Counted from the first letter of the stretch, positions 16,039 to 25,687 are shown. The stretch: DNA of 64,000 bases from Flavobacterium sp. (GCA_018401995.1 JAGYJR010000010.1:1-64000); one strand, 5' to 3'. The notes: generated by a model from the letters alone, not told the origin. A program made the numbers and translations.

Positions 16039-17679
16039 ATGAAATACAGTTACTTATTTTTAGTTTTTGCTTTTTTATCTTGTTCTAAAAATATTACAAC
16101 CAATAAAAATTGGACTCCTTATGATGAAACTTCTCAAATAGAAAGTTTTGCTACTAAAGAGAATGAAAGAATGCGTTTTAAACTCATTCAATCTAAAAAT
16201 TTAGATAAAAATCTAATTCTTAAATCAATCCAAAATCAGATTGGTAATTTTACTGAAAGTGATTACATTGAATTATTGCCTTATATTTTAGATAAAGACA
16301 TTTTAAGTATTCAAAGTAGTATTGATGATAAAAAATTGAATTACGAAAAGTTGACTAAATGGTATTTGTATAGAATTTTAAAATTTGAAAGCAATAAAGA
16401 AACTTTTTTAAATGCAATTCTTTCCATAAATGAGAACGCCGTTGAAGAAGCAAGACAATGCGATAGTAAAAGAAGTAAATACAAATCACATCCTATTTTT
16501 GGAATGCCAATTTTACTTAAAGACAACATAAATACGAAAGCAATGCCAACTACTGCTGGTGCAGTTGCATTAAAAAATAATTCAACAGAAAATGCATTTA
16601 TTGTAGAACAACTTATTGCCAAAGGAGGCATAATTTTAGGAAAAGTAAATCTAAGTGAATGGGCTTACTTTCTTTGTAACGGTTGTCCTAGCGGTTATAG
16701 CGCTTTGGGTGGACAAACTTTAAATCCTTATGGACGTACGATTTTCGATACAGGCGGATCAAGTTCTGGTAGTGGAGTAGCGGTAGCTGCAAATTATGCA
16801 GCAGTGGCTGTTGGATCAGAAACATCGGGGTCAATTATTTCACCTTCAAGTCAAAACTCTTTAGTTGGGTTAAAACCTACTATTGGGTTAATTAGTAGAA
16901 CCGGTATCATACCAATTTCTTCAACTTTAGATACTGCAGGTCCAATGGCTAAAAACACAATTGATGCAGCTATACTTTTGTCTGCCATTTCAGGATATGA
17001 TAAAAATGATGTGTCGACTGTCACTGGAGCTGTTACTAATTTTTGGACTAATCTTTCAACTTATGGTCTAAAAGGAAAACGTTTTGGTGTATTTAAGTCG
17101 CATTTGAATAATCCTATTTACAAAAAAACAATAGAAAATTTGAAGCAACAAGGAGTTGAAATTATCGAAATTCAACCTCAAAATATGGACTTTAGTTCCT
17201 TTGTTACTTTTTTAAATGCTGACATGAAAGTAGATTTGCCTAAATATTTAGAAACACATTCTTCTGTTTCAGCTAGTTTTAAAACGGTTAATGATATTGT
17301 CAACTTTAACAAACAAGATTCACTTTTAAGAATTCCATACGGACAAGCTTTATTTGAAGGAATTGTGGCAGAAACTATTTCCGAAAATGATTTCGAGCAA
17401 TTGAAAATTAAATTTAATAAAGAAGCTGTTTCTTTTTTCGAAACTCCAATGCAAGAGTTTAAATTAGATGCCATTTTATCGATAAATAATTATAATTCTG
17501 GTCATGCAGCAATGGCTAAACATCCTTGTTTAACTGTTCCTATGGGATATAGTGATTTAGGAGAGCCCATTGGTATTACATTTATAGCTAGACCATTTGA
17601 AGAGGAAAAGTTACTGCAAATAGGTTATGCATTTGAAAAAGAATTTCCAGTTAGAATGTCACCGAAAGGTTTTAATTAA
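16039..17679 (+). CDS. Amidase-signature lipoprotein
   Basis: 546 aa. The signal peptide MKYSYLFLVFAFLSC is a lipobox with Cys15, so the enzyme is probably exported and membrane-anchored. The amidase-signature Ser-cisSer-Lys triad is visible: Lys in GMPILLKDNINT, cis-Ser in the GGSSSGSG loop, and the nucleophile in SETSGSIISPSS. Members hydrolyse amides, including peptide amides and side-chain amides. The extracytoplasmic location argues against a GatA role. An N-terminal extension of about 110 residues precedes the domain. The substrate is unknown. Confidence 0.9.
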   Translation: MKYSYLFLVFAFLSCSKNITTNKNWTPYDETSQIESFATKENERMRFKLIQSKNLDKNLILKSIQNQIGNFTESDYIELLPYILDKDILSIQSSIDDKKLNYEKLTKWYLYRILKFESNKETFLNAILSINENAVEEARQCDSKRSKYKSHPIFGMPILLKDNINTKAMPTTAGAVALKNNSTENAFIVEQLIAKGGIILGKVNLSEWAYFLCNGCPSGYSALGGQTLNPYGRTIFDTGGSSSGSGVAVAANYAAVAVGSETSGSIISPSSQNSLVGLKPTIGLISRTGIIPISSTLDTAGPMAKNTIDAAILLSAISGYDKNDVSTVTGAVTNFWTNLSTYGLKGKRFGVFKSHLNNPIYKKTIENLKQQGVEIIEIQPQNMDFSSFVTFLNADMKVDLPKYLETHSSVSASFKTVNDIVNFNKQDSLLRIPYGQALFEGIVAETISENDFEQLKIKFNKEAVSFFETPMQEFKLDAILSINNYNSGHAAMAKHPCLTVPMGYSDLGEPIGITFIARPFEEEKLLQIGYAFEKEFPVRMSPKGFN

Positions 17680-17703
17680 AAAAGATTAAGAGTAGTTTAC
17701 GAC

Positions 17704-18423
17704 TTATTCTTTCTTTTTCCATTTCTCAAAACCCAAAGTAGATGCTTTCATTTCCTTTTGCCAATCAGTTCCATAGGTTTCATTAAGCCAATCGAAAACT
17801 TGCGCATTCTTGGATTCATATTTTTCAAAATCTACTGGAGCAATACAACCAAAATCATGAAATATAAAACCATATTTGTTGGCAAATTCTAAATCTTCTT
17901 TGGTTAAAGAAGCTGTAATTCCACCCAATAAATAGATTGTTTTGTGCTTAATTAATTTTCTAAATTTAGGGTTGCTATTTAAACTATATTTCTTTCTCAG
18001 TTCTTCTAATTCGGATTCTTTAATTTTTTTTGTAGTTAAACTTATAGTTTGAAATTTTTTTTGGGATGTATATAGTTTGTCTTTTACAACATATACATTT
18101 TTAACCTTTTTTTTATCAATTTTATTTAATAATTCTATATTAGTCAAATGTTTTTTATTTAAAATAATGATGGATAAAGTGTCTTTAAGAGTTACTTCAA
18201 TTACACCGTTTTTTCCTTTATCACCATATTTTCCTAACGCTTTTTCATTTTTCAAAACTATTACACTTTCTATAATATTTGGATCAATTTCATTAATTAG
18301 ACTTTCAAATACAATCTCATTATTGACAACAAACAACGGTTTCTCTTTAGTTACTATTTTAGTTTGACTGATGCAAAATGAAAAATTAGCCAAGAGTAAA
18401 AGTAATGTAAAAATTGTTTTCAT
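17704..18423 (-). CDS. Exported protein with a TonB-plug-like motif
   Basis: 239 aa, with a signal peptide ending near CISQ. Residues about 30-80 (VVNNEIVFESLINEIDPN, ESVIVLKNEKALGKYGDKGK, then NGVIEV) resemble the plug segment of SusC/TonB receptors, in which a named variable is followed by an YGxxGxxGV turn. There is no beta barrel behind it. The C-terminal half (FANKYGFIFHDFGCIAP, DWLNETYGTDWQKEMK) is of a type I do not recognise. The anti-sigma-like gene at 20416 carries a similar motif. The function is unknown; it may contact TonB-dependent receptors or a sensor. Confidence 0.6.
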   Translation of the reverse strand: MKTIFTLLLLLANFSFCISQTKIVTKEKPLFVVNNEIVFESLINEIDPNIIESVIVLKNEKALGKYGDKGKNGVIEVTLKDTLSIIILNKKHLTNIELLNKIDKKKVKNVYVVKDKLYTSQKKFQTISLTTKKIKESELEELRKKYSLNSNPKFRKLIKHKTIYLLGGITASLTKEDLEFANKYGFIFHDFGCIAPVDFEKYESKNAQVFDWLNETYGTDWQKEMKASTLGFEKWKKKE

Positions 18424-18498
18424 GTTTTTGTTTTTTATAATCCCGCAAGGCTGTTACACCTTGCAGGATGAATTATTATTATAAACTGCGACTGTAAA

Positions 18499-20376
18499 CT
18501 AATTAACCGCTTCAACTAATCGAATAAACTCTGAACGATAACCGTCTTCATCTTTTGATTTTCCTTGTAATGCCAAGGCTTTGATGTCTTTGGAAGATTT
18601 ATTGGTTACCAATTTAGAATCGCGCAATTTTAATCCAAACCAAGCAACAGCAGCGCTAAATTTGAAATCTTCAGAAGTTTTGTCTAACAAAAGTACATTG
18701 TTTTTGATTGTTTCAACCATTTCAATACTTTTTTCTCCATCCGGTTTTTTATAACGGAATTTGATAGTTGCTAATTCATCTGAATAGTCTTTTGGTGCTG
18801 TTTTAATTTCGGAATATTTCAAATCGGCAATATCTTGATTGAAACTACTTTCCACACCTGTTGGGATGATTTCATACAATGCTGTAACCGTGTGACCGCT
18901 TCCTAATTCGCCCGCATCAATAGCATCATTTTTAAAATCTTCTGGACGTAATTTTCGGTTTTCGTAGCCAATTAAACGGTAACTTTGTACGTGTTTTGGA
19001 TTGAATTCAATTTGAATTTTTACATCTTTTGCAATGGCAAACATGCTTCCTTTAAATTCTTTTCCAAGGAAACGATTCGCTTCTTGGATGTTGTCGATGT
19101 ATGCATAATTTCCGTTGCCTTTATTGGCTAAAATTTCCATTTTACTGTCTTTGTAATTGCCCATTCCAAAACCCAAACACGTTAAGAAAACACCTGATTT
19201 TCTTTTTTCTTCGATTAAGGTTTCCATGTCTTTATTAGAAGAAGCACCCACATTAAAATCGCCATCTGTTGCCAAAATTACTCGGTTATTACCACCTTTG
19301 ATGAAGTTTTCGGTTGCCATTTTGTATGCCAATTCAATTCCTGCTCCGCCAGCCGTACTTCCGCCAGCACTCAGTTTGTCTAATGCTTTTATGATAGTTT
19401 CTTTTTCATCGCCAGATGTTGGAGGTAAAACCATTCCAGCTGCTCCAGCATAAACTACGATGGCCACTTTGTCATTTTTACGCAATTGGTTGACCAAAAC
19501 TTTCATCGATTCTTTCAGTAAAGGCAATTTGTTTTGTGAATTCATAGAACCCGAAACATCAATCAAGAACACAAAATTGGAATTTGGTAATTCGTTGGTT
19601 GGAATTTCTTTTCCTTGTAAACCAATTTTCACTAATTTATGTTTTTCGTTCCAAGGACAATCGCCGTATTCAGTAGCAATGGCAAACGGATGATTTCCTG
19701 TTGGTTTTTCGTAATTGTATTTAAAAAAATTCACCATTTCTTCTACTCGAACGGCATCTTTTGGAACGGTTTGTCCTTGGTTAATGAAACGACGGACATT
19801 GGTATAAGAAGCATTGTCAACATCAATCGAAAACGTTGAAAGAGGCTCACTTTTTGGACTAGTAAACTGGTTTTCAACGATAGCACCATAATCTTCATCG
19901 TCAGTAAAAATTACATTTTTATCATTTGGAATAATGCTAGTAGGTTTCACTTCTTTTACATACATTACATCTGATGAATTTGGTAATACATATCCAATAT
20001 TTTCTTGCATTCGTATTTCACTTTTTCCTTTTTTAACACCATTATGTCCTTGAATGATAACTTCACTTGCAGTCAAAATGTCTTCTTTCATCACAATATT
20101 AATAGTGCTTATTTTTCCAACGGTTTATGTGGCTTGTGATTTGAATCTGTGTAAGTAAACAATAAAAACATCATTTTCTTCAATTTTGTATTTTCCATCA
20201 AAATCGGTTGAGGTTCTTTTGTTTGTTCCTTTGATCGTTACAGAAACACCAGGTAACGGACCAAGAGCATCTGAAACTACTCCAGAAATCTTTTGTTCGG
20301 TGAATTTTAAGGTAGTTAGATTAAGGAAAGTTATAAGCATAACAATCCCTAATGAAATAATTTTTACATTTTTCAT
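18499..20376 (-). pseudogene. VWA domain protein with N-terminal carboxypeptidase-D-like domain, interrupted by a stop codon
   Basis: The normal protein has a signal peptide, a carboxypeptidase-regulatory-like domain, a von Willebrand A domain and a YfbK-type C-terminal domain. Here the first part reads from ATG 20376 through GVVSDALGPLPGVSVTIKG to a TAA at 20125-20127. In the same frame it continues TVGKISTINIVMKED into the 531-residue remainder (in-frame ATG 20094). The VWA MIDAS motif is DVSGS within VFLIDVSGSMNSQN, and the C-terminus DEDGYRSEFIRLVEAVN is intact. Just before the stop, IVYLHRFKSQ replaces the expected hydrophobic strand and looks like compensating indels. Reinitiation at 20094 would give a protein without an export signal. 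It may be a real nonsense mutation or sequencing error. It sits downstream of a sigma / anti-sigma-like pair. Confidence 0.8.
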
Positions 20377-20415
20377 GATACTAAAATTTAAATGAAACGA
20401 TTGAATTAGAAGGCC

Positions 20416-21327
20416 TTACTTTTTGGGTCTGCCATCTTTGGTTTTAATAATGACTACTCCTTTTTTTCCTTTTTCACCATAGGTTTTCAGAGCGTCCTCT
20501 TCTTGTAAAATGGTGGTGGAAATAATATCTTGCTTGTGCAAGGGCGCATACGGACTCGTTGGGTTAGGGCCAAAAAGTTCTTGTTCTGTGTACATCACTC
20601 CGTTAATAATGTATATGGGGTCATTGAGGACAATAACTGCTTCTAAATCCTCTTTTGGGATGTTTTTTAACTCACTTACTTTTGATTTTTGTCCGTTAAT
20701 AATTACCAAAGGCGGCAGTTTTTTCTCAACATCATCAGTGCTTGAAGCGGCAAAATTAGATTGCAATTCACTCTTTTTTGCATTTGTTATAGGCGTGTAG
20801 CTTATTTTATCTTTATCAATTATTCTTGCACTTTCACTAAGTTTTTCATTGACTTTATATCCTTGAGTGATGACCTCTGAAAGTACTTCGTCATTTTTAA
20901 TTACGGGTTCATCATCAAAATAAGTGTCGTTTTTAACAATTACTTCTTCAGCCATAACCAGTTTTGGTTTTTCAATTGCCTTCTGTAGAATAATTTCTTT
21001 TTTCTCTACAATTTCGATTTTTTCGTTCGTTACAATTGCATCTTCTGGTTCAGTTAAAACAGGTTGTAAAGTATCAACAGTAACTACGGTTTCGTTTGTT
21101 GTTATGATATTTTCAGGTTGCAAGAATTGATAAACTAAGGTTCCAACAATTATAACTGCAGCAGCTACACTAAATTTCTTCCAACGGTTATTTTCTTTTT
21201 TCAATACATTAGTGTCGAGTTTTTCTTCTACTCGTGACCAAACTTTATCCATACCAGGAATGCTTTCATTGGGCAACTTTTCGGATGCTTGCTGTATTTT
21301 TTTGTATATTTTATCTTCAGTGTTCAT
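20416..21327 (-). CDS. Anti-sigma-like single-pass membrane protein
   Basis: 303 aa from ATG 21327 (MNTEDKIYKKIQQASEKLPN). The open frame extends further upstream only because it runs into the out-of-frame end of the sigma factor gene. The first about 75 residues are cytoplasmic and Lys/Glu-rich, and residues about 76-96 form one membrane helix (FSVAAAVIIVGTLVYQFLQP). A long periplasmic part ends in a TonB-plug-like segment (PPLVIINGQKSKVSEL, then LKTYGEKGKKGVVIIKTKDG). Position directly after an ECF sigma factor and before a VWA gene is typical for Flavobacteria, suggesting control of that sigma factor. Confidence 0.7.
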   Translation of the reverse strand: MNTEDKIYKKIQQASEKLPNESIPGMDKVWSRVEEKLDTNVLKKENNRWKKFSVAAAVIIVGTLVYQFLQPENIITTNETVVTVDTLQPVLTEPEDAIVTNEKIEIVEKKEIILQKAIEKPKLVMAEEVIVKNDTYFDDEPVIKNDEVLSEVITQGYKVNEKLSESARIIDKDKISYTPITNAKKSELQSNFAASSTDDVEKKLPPLVIINGQKSKVSELKNIPKEDLEAVIVLNDPIYIINGVMYTEQELFGPNPTSPYAPLHKQDIISTTILQEEDALKTYGEKGKKGVVIIKTKDGRPKK

Positions 21328-21849
21328 GATTATCGTGCTTTTTTGGTAATAAAAAGTTGTGACTAATTCTTTCAATTTGGTTTTGGCAGCATTTAGTGAT
21401 TTGGGATGTTCCTTCTGAAATTTGTAGTTGTTGGGCAATCTCTTTATGCGAATATCCTTCAACAACAAATAAATTAAATGTCGCTTTACAACCTTCGGGA
21501 AGATAATTGGTAAATTCATCAAATCGGCTTTAAATCAGTAACTTCATCTGCTAAAGGTTGATTGGTATAACTCATGTCTTCCAAATACAAATTGAAATTC
21601 AAATTTTTACGCAATTGCAGCAAACAGTGATTCACAGCTATTTTTGCCCAAGCTTCAAGTATGTAACTCCCTTTAATTGGTCAATTTTAGTGAAAATGGT
21701 ATAAAAGTATCGGCCAAAACTTCTTCAATCTCTTCCTCTTTTTTTAATGACGTTTGCACATGGTACAACTTGGTCGCCATTTTTTCATAGACGAGCCGTT
21801 GGGCTTCCCGTTGTTGTTTTTTGCAGGCTTGTATAATGGTTATATCCAT
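21317..21849 (-). pseudogene. ECF RNA polymerase sigma factor, multiply frameshifted
   Basis: Read leftward from ATG 21849, the sequence gives DITIIQACKKQQREAQRLVY and EKMATKLYHV (region 2 start). After frame changes it reads EEIEEVLADTF, then EAWAKIAVNHCLLQLRKN, then LPEGCKATFNLFVVEGYSHK and EIAQQLQISEGTS (region 4 helix-turn-helix), then NAAKTKLKELVTTF. At least four frame changes are needed. Examples are a missing T in the run near 21703 and an extra C near 21410. The end is uncertain; a TGA at 21317-21319 in the frame before the last shift would overlap the anti-sigma start. It would drive transcription with the adjacent anti-sigma-like gene if intact. Confidence 0.75.
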
Positions 21850-22153
21850 ATTTTTTTTGTTTCAAATGTCAAGTTCAAGTTAAAAATCAAATTCAATTTA
21901 AAAATTCTGAAAAAGCCTCTTCTAATCTCGACTTCGCTCGATTTGACAAATTGCTAATTAATATTTTGAACTTGAGCTTGTACTTGATTTTTGAGTTTGT
22001 CCTTGCTCTTGTTTTTTTTATATAGAGTACTAAAAAGTTGGAAAAGGTTGGGACGATAGTAAAATATTTTTAAAATTAATACAAATGTTTTAATTACAGC
22101 TTTGTTTTTAAATACAGTTGGTCCAAAAAATATTTCAGACTTGCTTTATTCTG
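21850..22153. other. Spacer with low-complexity repeats and a palindrome
   Basis: No gene is visible. It contains degenerate CAAGTTCAAG / CTTGAACTTG-type repeats (about 21863-21900 and 21965-22015) and one copy of the palindromic element at 21925-21948. Related spacer repeats occur at 29880-29940, 34645-34700 and 58690-58870. Confidence 0.5.
21925..21948 (-). repeat. Palindromic dispersed element, copy 1
   Basis: ATCTCGACTTCGCTCGAT followed by TTGACA. In reverse it matches the copies at 35647, 56614 and 57291 (shared core TCGAgCgAAGTCGA flanked by TGTCA). Confidence 0.7.
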
Positions 22154-22161
22154 TATATTTG
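22154..22161 (+). promoter_or_regulatory. -7 box of the MATE gene
   Basis: TATATTTG is an exact TAnnTTTG match 16 bp before the ATG at 22177. It excludes the longer in-frame start at 22102. Confidence 0.6.
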
Positions 22162-22176
22162 CACCAAAATTGCAAA

Positions 22177-23598
22177 ATGACCTTAGCGACCTACACCAAA
22201 GAGTTTTCCTATAACCTTCGATTGGCCTATCCCATAATTTTGGGAATGTTAGGTCATACAGTTGTGGGTATTGTAGATAACATCATGGTTGGGAAATTAG
22301 GTCCAGCGGAATTGGCAGCGGTTTCTTTGGGAAATAGCTTTGTATTTATTGCGATGTCATTAGGAATTGGATTTTCTACAGCAATTACGCCATTAGTTGC
22401 AGAAGCCGATGGAAAAAATGATGTAGAAAAGGGCAGAAGTGCTTTTCACCACGGATTGTATTTATGTACAATTTTAGGAGTTGTACTTTTTGGAATCATT
22501 TACTTTTCAAAGCCATTAATCGCTTATATGGGACAACCAGAACATGTAGTAACATTGGCAAAACCTTATTTGGATATTGTTGCTTTTTCGTTGATTCCCT
22601 TAATTATGTTTCAAGCGTATAAGCAATTTGCCGATGGTATGAGTGAAACCAAATATTCCATGTGGGCAACCATTTTAGCTAATATTGTCAATGTAGTTTT
22701 GAATTATTTGTTGATTTACGGTATTTGGATTTTTCCAGAATTAGGAATTGTTGGTGCAGCCATTGGAACTATCGCTTCTCGTTTTGTGATGTTGGGCTAC
22801 ATGCATTATATGATGAATTTGAAAAAGAAATTTCATCCGTATTTCAAAGGATTTTCATTGAAAGAAATTAAACGCGAGGTAAATCTAACCATCATCCGAT
22901 TAGGAACGCCTTCTGCGATGCAAATGTTTTTTGAAGTGGCACTTTTTACTGGAGCTATTTGGCTTTCGGGTCGATTGGGTACTACTAGTCAGGCGGCAAA
23001 TCAAATTGCTTTGAGTTTAGCTTCATTCACATTTATGTTTGCCATGGGATTGAGTGTAGCGGCGATGATTCGTGTTGGAAATCAAAAAGGTTTGGAAGAT
23101 TATAAAAAACTGCGAATTGTAGCGCTTTCCATTTTTCTATTAGCCACATTTTTAGAGATTCTTTTTGCTCTGTTCTTCGTTTTGTTTCATCAATATTTAC
23201 CCCAACTTTTCGTAAATTTAAGCGATGTTTCGACTTTAGTAGAAAGTCAAGAAGTAATGGCTATTGCTGCTAATTTATTATTGGTTGCAGCAGTATTCCA
23301 AATTTCAGATGGATTACAAGTTGTAGTTTTAGGAGCCTTGAGAGGATTGCAAGATGTAAAAATTCCAATGTACATGACTTTTGTGGCGTATTGGGTAATA
23401 GGATTTCCAATTTCAATCTATTTAGGATTGTATACTGATTTGAAAGCAACAGGAATTTGGTTAGGATTATTAGCTGGATTAACAGCTGCAGCATTATTTT
23501 TGTATATTCGCTTTAATTATTTGACCAAAAAAATGATTCAAGAACAAGAGCAAGAGCAAGAACAAGAGCAAGAACAATTTCAAGTTCAAAAACAATAA
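22177..23598 (+). CDS. MATE family efflux transporter with a Gln/Glu repeat tail
   Basis: 473 aa from ATG 22177 (MTLATYTKEFSYNLRLAYPI). It has about twelve membrane helices in two six-helix halves, with the MATE segments GHTVVGIVDNIMVGKLGPAE and GTTSQAANQIALSLASFTF. It would expel cationic drugs or metabolites using a Na+ or H+ gradient. The last 18 residues are a run of EQ pairs (EQEQEQEQEQEQFQVQKQ) encoded by CAAGAGCAAGAA-type repeats. Similar DNA fills several spacers in the window, so the tail looks like a repeat that invaded the 3' end of the gene. Confidence 0.93.
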   Translation: MTLATYTKEFSYNLRLAYPIILGMLGHTVVGIVDNIMVGKLGPAELAAVSLGNSFVFIAMSLGIGFSTAITPLVAEADGKNDVEKGRSAFHHGLYLCTILGVVLFGIIYFSKPLIAYMGQPEHVVTLAKPYLDIVAFSLIPLIMFQAYKQFADGMSETKYSMWATILANIVNVVLNYLLIYGIWIFPELGIVGAAIGTIASRFVMLGYMHYMMNLKKKFHPYFKGFSLKEIKREVNLTIIRLGTPSAMQMFFEVALFTGAIWLSGRLGTTSQAANQIALSLASFTFMFAMGLSVAAMIRVGNQKGLEDYKKLRIVALSIFLLATFLEILFALFFVLFHQYLPQLFVNLSDVSTLVESQEVMAIAANLLLVAAVFQISDGLQVVVLGALRGLQDVKIPMYMTFVAYWVIGFPISIYLGLYTDLKATGIWLGLLAGLTAAALFLYIRFNYLTKKMIQEQEQEQEQEQEQFQVQKQ

Positions 23599-23600
23599 AC
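23530..23600. repeat. CAAGAG/CAAGAA repeat tract in the MATE 3' end
   Basis: Tandem degenerate six-base units CAAGAG and CAAGAA, then TTTCAAGTTCAAAAAC. They encode the EQ-rich tail and run into an ACCACAAAC-like spacer repeat. Confidence 0.65.
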
Positions 23601-23631
23601 AACAAACCATAAACCACAAACAAAAAATAAA

Positions 23632-23862
23632 ATGGATTTACCAAAATTTGTAATCGGAGACAATACCGATTTTCCTGATGATATTTTTATTATTCACTTA
23701 GAATTTCCAAGATTCGTAATCAATTTAAAAGATGACGAAGTAGAATTTTTAGAAGACATCGAAGAAGAAGACGAAAAAGAATTAGAATCAGAAATGGAAC
23801 ATTTAATTACCATTGCTGGAGAATTCTACGATAGAGAAATGGAGCGTTACGAGCAGGAATAG
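23632..23862 (+). CDS. Conserved acidic small protein
   Basis: 76 aa, strongly acidic (Asp/Glu about one third). The N-terminus MDLPKFVIGDNTDFPDDIFI and the central FPRFVINLKDDEVEFLEDIE are followed by a helical acidic tail ending MERYEQE. I recall similar sequences in other Flavobacteriaceae but no assigned function. It starts 33 bp after the MATE gene and may be cotranscribed with it. Confidence 0.7.
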   Translation: MDLPKFVIGDNTDFPDDIFIIHLEFPRFVINLKDDEVEFLEDIEEEDEKELESEMEHLITIAGEFYDREMERYEQE

Positions 23863-23886
23863 ATTGGTTAAGATGTAAAAATAAAT

Positions 23887-24498
23887 ATGAAGAAAGAATT
23901 CTTAAATGTTGAACATACTAATCCTGCTCTAATTTTTATATTTATCTTATTCCTTTGTTTTATTTTTTTTGCAATTATAACTTTTTTAATGTTGTTTTTG
24001 TCAAAATTAATTTCAATTATTTTTTCATTATTTATAGTTGTAATTTTTTATTTTCTTTTTAAAAAAAAGTTAGTGCTAAAATCAAATTTCATATTGTTTG
24101 ATGATAAATTAAAAATCAATAATTCTATTATAAGTTTTAATGAGATAAAAAGTTTTAAAATCCATTTTATTAAAGGAGCAGGATTAAAACTGAGTCTTAA
24201 AAACGGTAAGTCAATTTATTGTAGTTCTAATGATAATTTTTGTAATAGTGATAGATTTATTAATTTCTGTAAAGCATTAAGAAAAAAATTAATAAAGTTT
24301 GATGGAGGTGTAATTATCAATAAAAAGTCTTTTATGCAAACTAAAATTGCATATTATTTCTTAATATTTATTACGATATCAATTTTTGGAATTTTTATTC
24401 ATTCTCTAACAACTGGAAAAGAATTGAAAATTGGAACTTTTGGTTTAATGATTGCAAGTTTGTCAACTTTATGGGCTTCAATAAAAACTAATAATTAG
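23887..24498 (+). CDS. Membrane protein with a PH-like central domain (function unknown)
   Basis: 203 aa. Two adjacent N-terminal helices (residues about 14-60, very Phe/Ile/Leu-rich) are followed by a soluble stretch of about 80 residues. That stretch has the strand pattern LKINNSIISFNEIKSFKIHF and KLSLKNGKSIYCSS, similar to small bacterial PH-like domains. Two C-terminal helices follow (about 158-200). I do not recognise a named family. The A+T content and strong bias for Ile, Phe and Lys are higher than in the neighbours. It is flanked by the acidic small protein and the convergent meaB. Confidence 0.55.
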   Translation: MKKEFLNVEHTNPALIFIFILFLCFIFFAIITFLMLFLSKLISIIFSLFIVVIFYFLFKKKLVLKSNFILFDDKLKINNSIISFNEIKSFKIHFIKGAGLKLSLKNGKSIYCSSNDNFCNSDRFINFCKALRKKLIKFDGGVIINKKSFMQTKIAYYFLIFITISIFGIFIHSLTTGKELKIGTFGLMIASLSTLWASIKTNN

Positions 24499-24506
24499 TA
24501 CTAATA

Positions 24507-25592
24507 TCATTTATTAAAATATTCTTCCAATAAATTTACAGCCGCTGCAAAAGGTGAAATTTCATTGTTTTGCACGGCTTTTTTATTTTCTTCCAACAGT
24601 TGTATGATATTCGGATGATTGTAAAAATGCGATTTCAATTGTTCGTTAATCGTTTCCATCATCCAAAATTGGTTTTGATTTTGTCTTTTTTCTTCGAAAT
24701 AGTGATTCGATTTTACCAATTCGAAATACTCTGAAATAATTTCCCAAACACTATCAATTCCCGTTTTTTCGAAAGCACTACAAGTCGTCACTTTTGGAAT
24801 CCAACCTGAAGATTTGGCTGGAAATAAATGCAACGCTCTATTGAATTCGGTTTTGGCTAATTTAGCTTTGGCAATGTTATCACCATCCGCTTTGTTGATT
24901 ACGATAGTATCTGCCATTTCCATAATGCCGCGCTTGATGCCTTGTAATTCATCGCCAGCACCTGAAATTTTCAACAACAAAAAGAAATCCACCATACTGT
25001 GAACCGCAGTTTCGCTTTGACCAACACCAACGGTTTCAATCACAATGGTATCAAAGCCGCAAGCTTCACAAAGAATGATAGTTTCACGTGTTTTTCTTGC
25101 AACTCCGCCTAATGTATCGCCCGAAGCACTTGGTCGAATATAAGCATTTTCGTCTTTTACCAATTCTTCCATTCGGGTTTTATCGCCCAAAATACTTCCA
25201 TGGCTAATAGATGAACTTGGGTCAACCGCTAAAACAGCGACTTTCTTTCCAATGGAAGTCAAATATTTACCAAAAGCTTCTATAAATGTACTTTTCCCAA
25301 CGCCAGGAACACCAGTAATTCCAATACGAACCGATTGATTCGCATGCGGCAAGCAACCTTTAATTACTTCATTGGCTTTGGCTAAATGTTCAGGATTCGT
25401 ACTTTCTACCAAAGTTATAGCGCGACTCAAAGCCGTTTTATCACCTTTCAAAATTCCAGACACTAATTCTTCTGCCGAAGGTTGTTTTCTTCGGAATTGC
25501 TGAATTTGGCTTGCAACAACGCTACTCAAGGTTTCGGGTTGTTCCACGCCGTGAATTTCTGAAAGTGCAGATTTTTTCTTTGGTGTTTTCAA
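24507..25592 (-). CDS. meaB: Methylmalonyl-CoA mutase-associated GTPase MeaB
   Basis: 361 aa. A G3E-type GTPase that loads and protects adenosylcobalamin-dependent methylmalonyl-CoA mutase. Walker A is GVPGVGKSTF, preceded by VRIGIT. AVDPSSSISHGSILGDKTRM and the switch region DTIVIETVGVGQSE are family hallmarks, as is NKADGDN for guanine recognition. The C-terminal helices serve dimerisation. Length is normal. No mutase gene is nearby, but a PduO-type adenosyltransferase (33852) and a propionyl-CoA-carboxylase-like operon (58977-62621) in the same window fit the pathway. Confidence 0.95.
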   Translation of the reverse strand: MKTPKKKSALSEIHGVEQPETLSSVVASQIQQFRRKQPSAEELVSGILKGDKTALSRAITLVESTNPEHLAKANEVIKGCLPHANQSVRIGITGVPGVGKSTFIEAFGKYLTSIGKKVAVLAVDPSSSISHGSILGDKTRMEELVKDENAYIRPSASGDTLGGVARKTRETIILCEACGFDTIVIETVGVGQSETAVHSMVDFFLLLKISGAGDELQGIKRGIMEMADTIVINKADGDNIAKAKLAKTEFNRALHLFPAKSSGWIPKVTTCSAFEKTGIDSVWEIISEYFELVKSNHYFEEKRQNQNQFWMMETINEQLKSHFYNHPNIIQLLEENKKAVQNNEISPFAAAVNLLEEYFNK

Positions 25593-25661
25593 AAGACAAT
25601 TACTTTGTGTAAAAATACAAAAATTGTAGGAATATAAAACATCGAAATCTCAAGGTTTAAT

Positions 25662-25669
25662 TACCTTTG
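25662..25669 (+). promoter_or_regulatory. -7 box of the AEC transporter gene
   Basis: TACCTTTG matches TAnnTTTG and lies 19 bp before the ATG at 25688. No clear -33 TTG is visible. Confidence 0.5.
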
Positions 25670-25687
25670 TATTCTTGATTTCAGTAC

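Noticed and set aside
21328-21522. N-terminal extension of the anti-sigma-like protein
   Set aside because: Residues there read as the tail of the sigma factor in a shifted frame (AAKTKLKELV); the true start is ATG 21327.
21925-21948. Factor-independent terminator
   Set aside because: The hairpin lacks a following T-run and recurs at three other places, two inside a gene, so it is a dispersed element.
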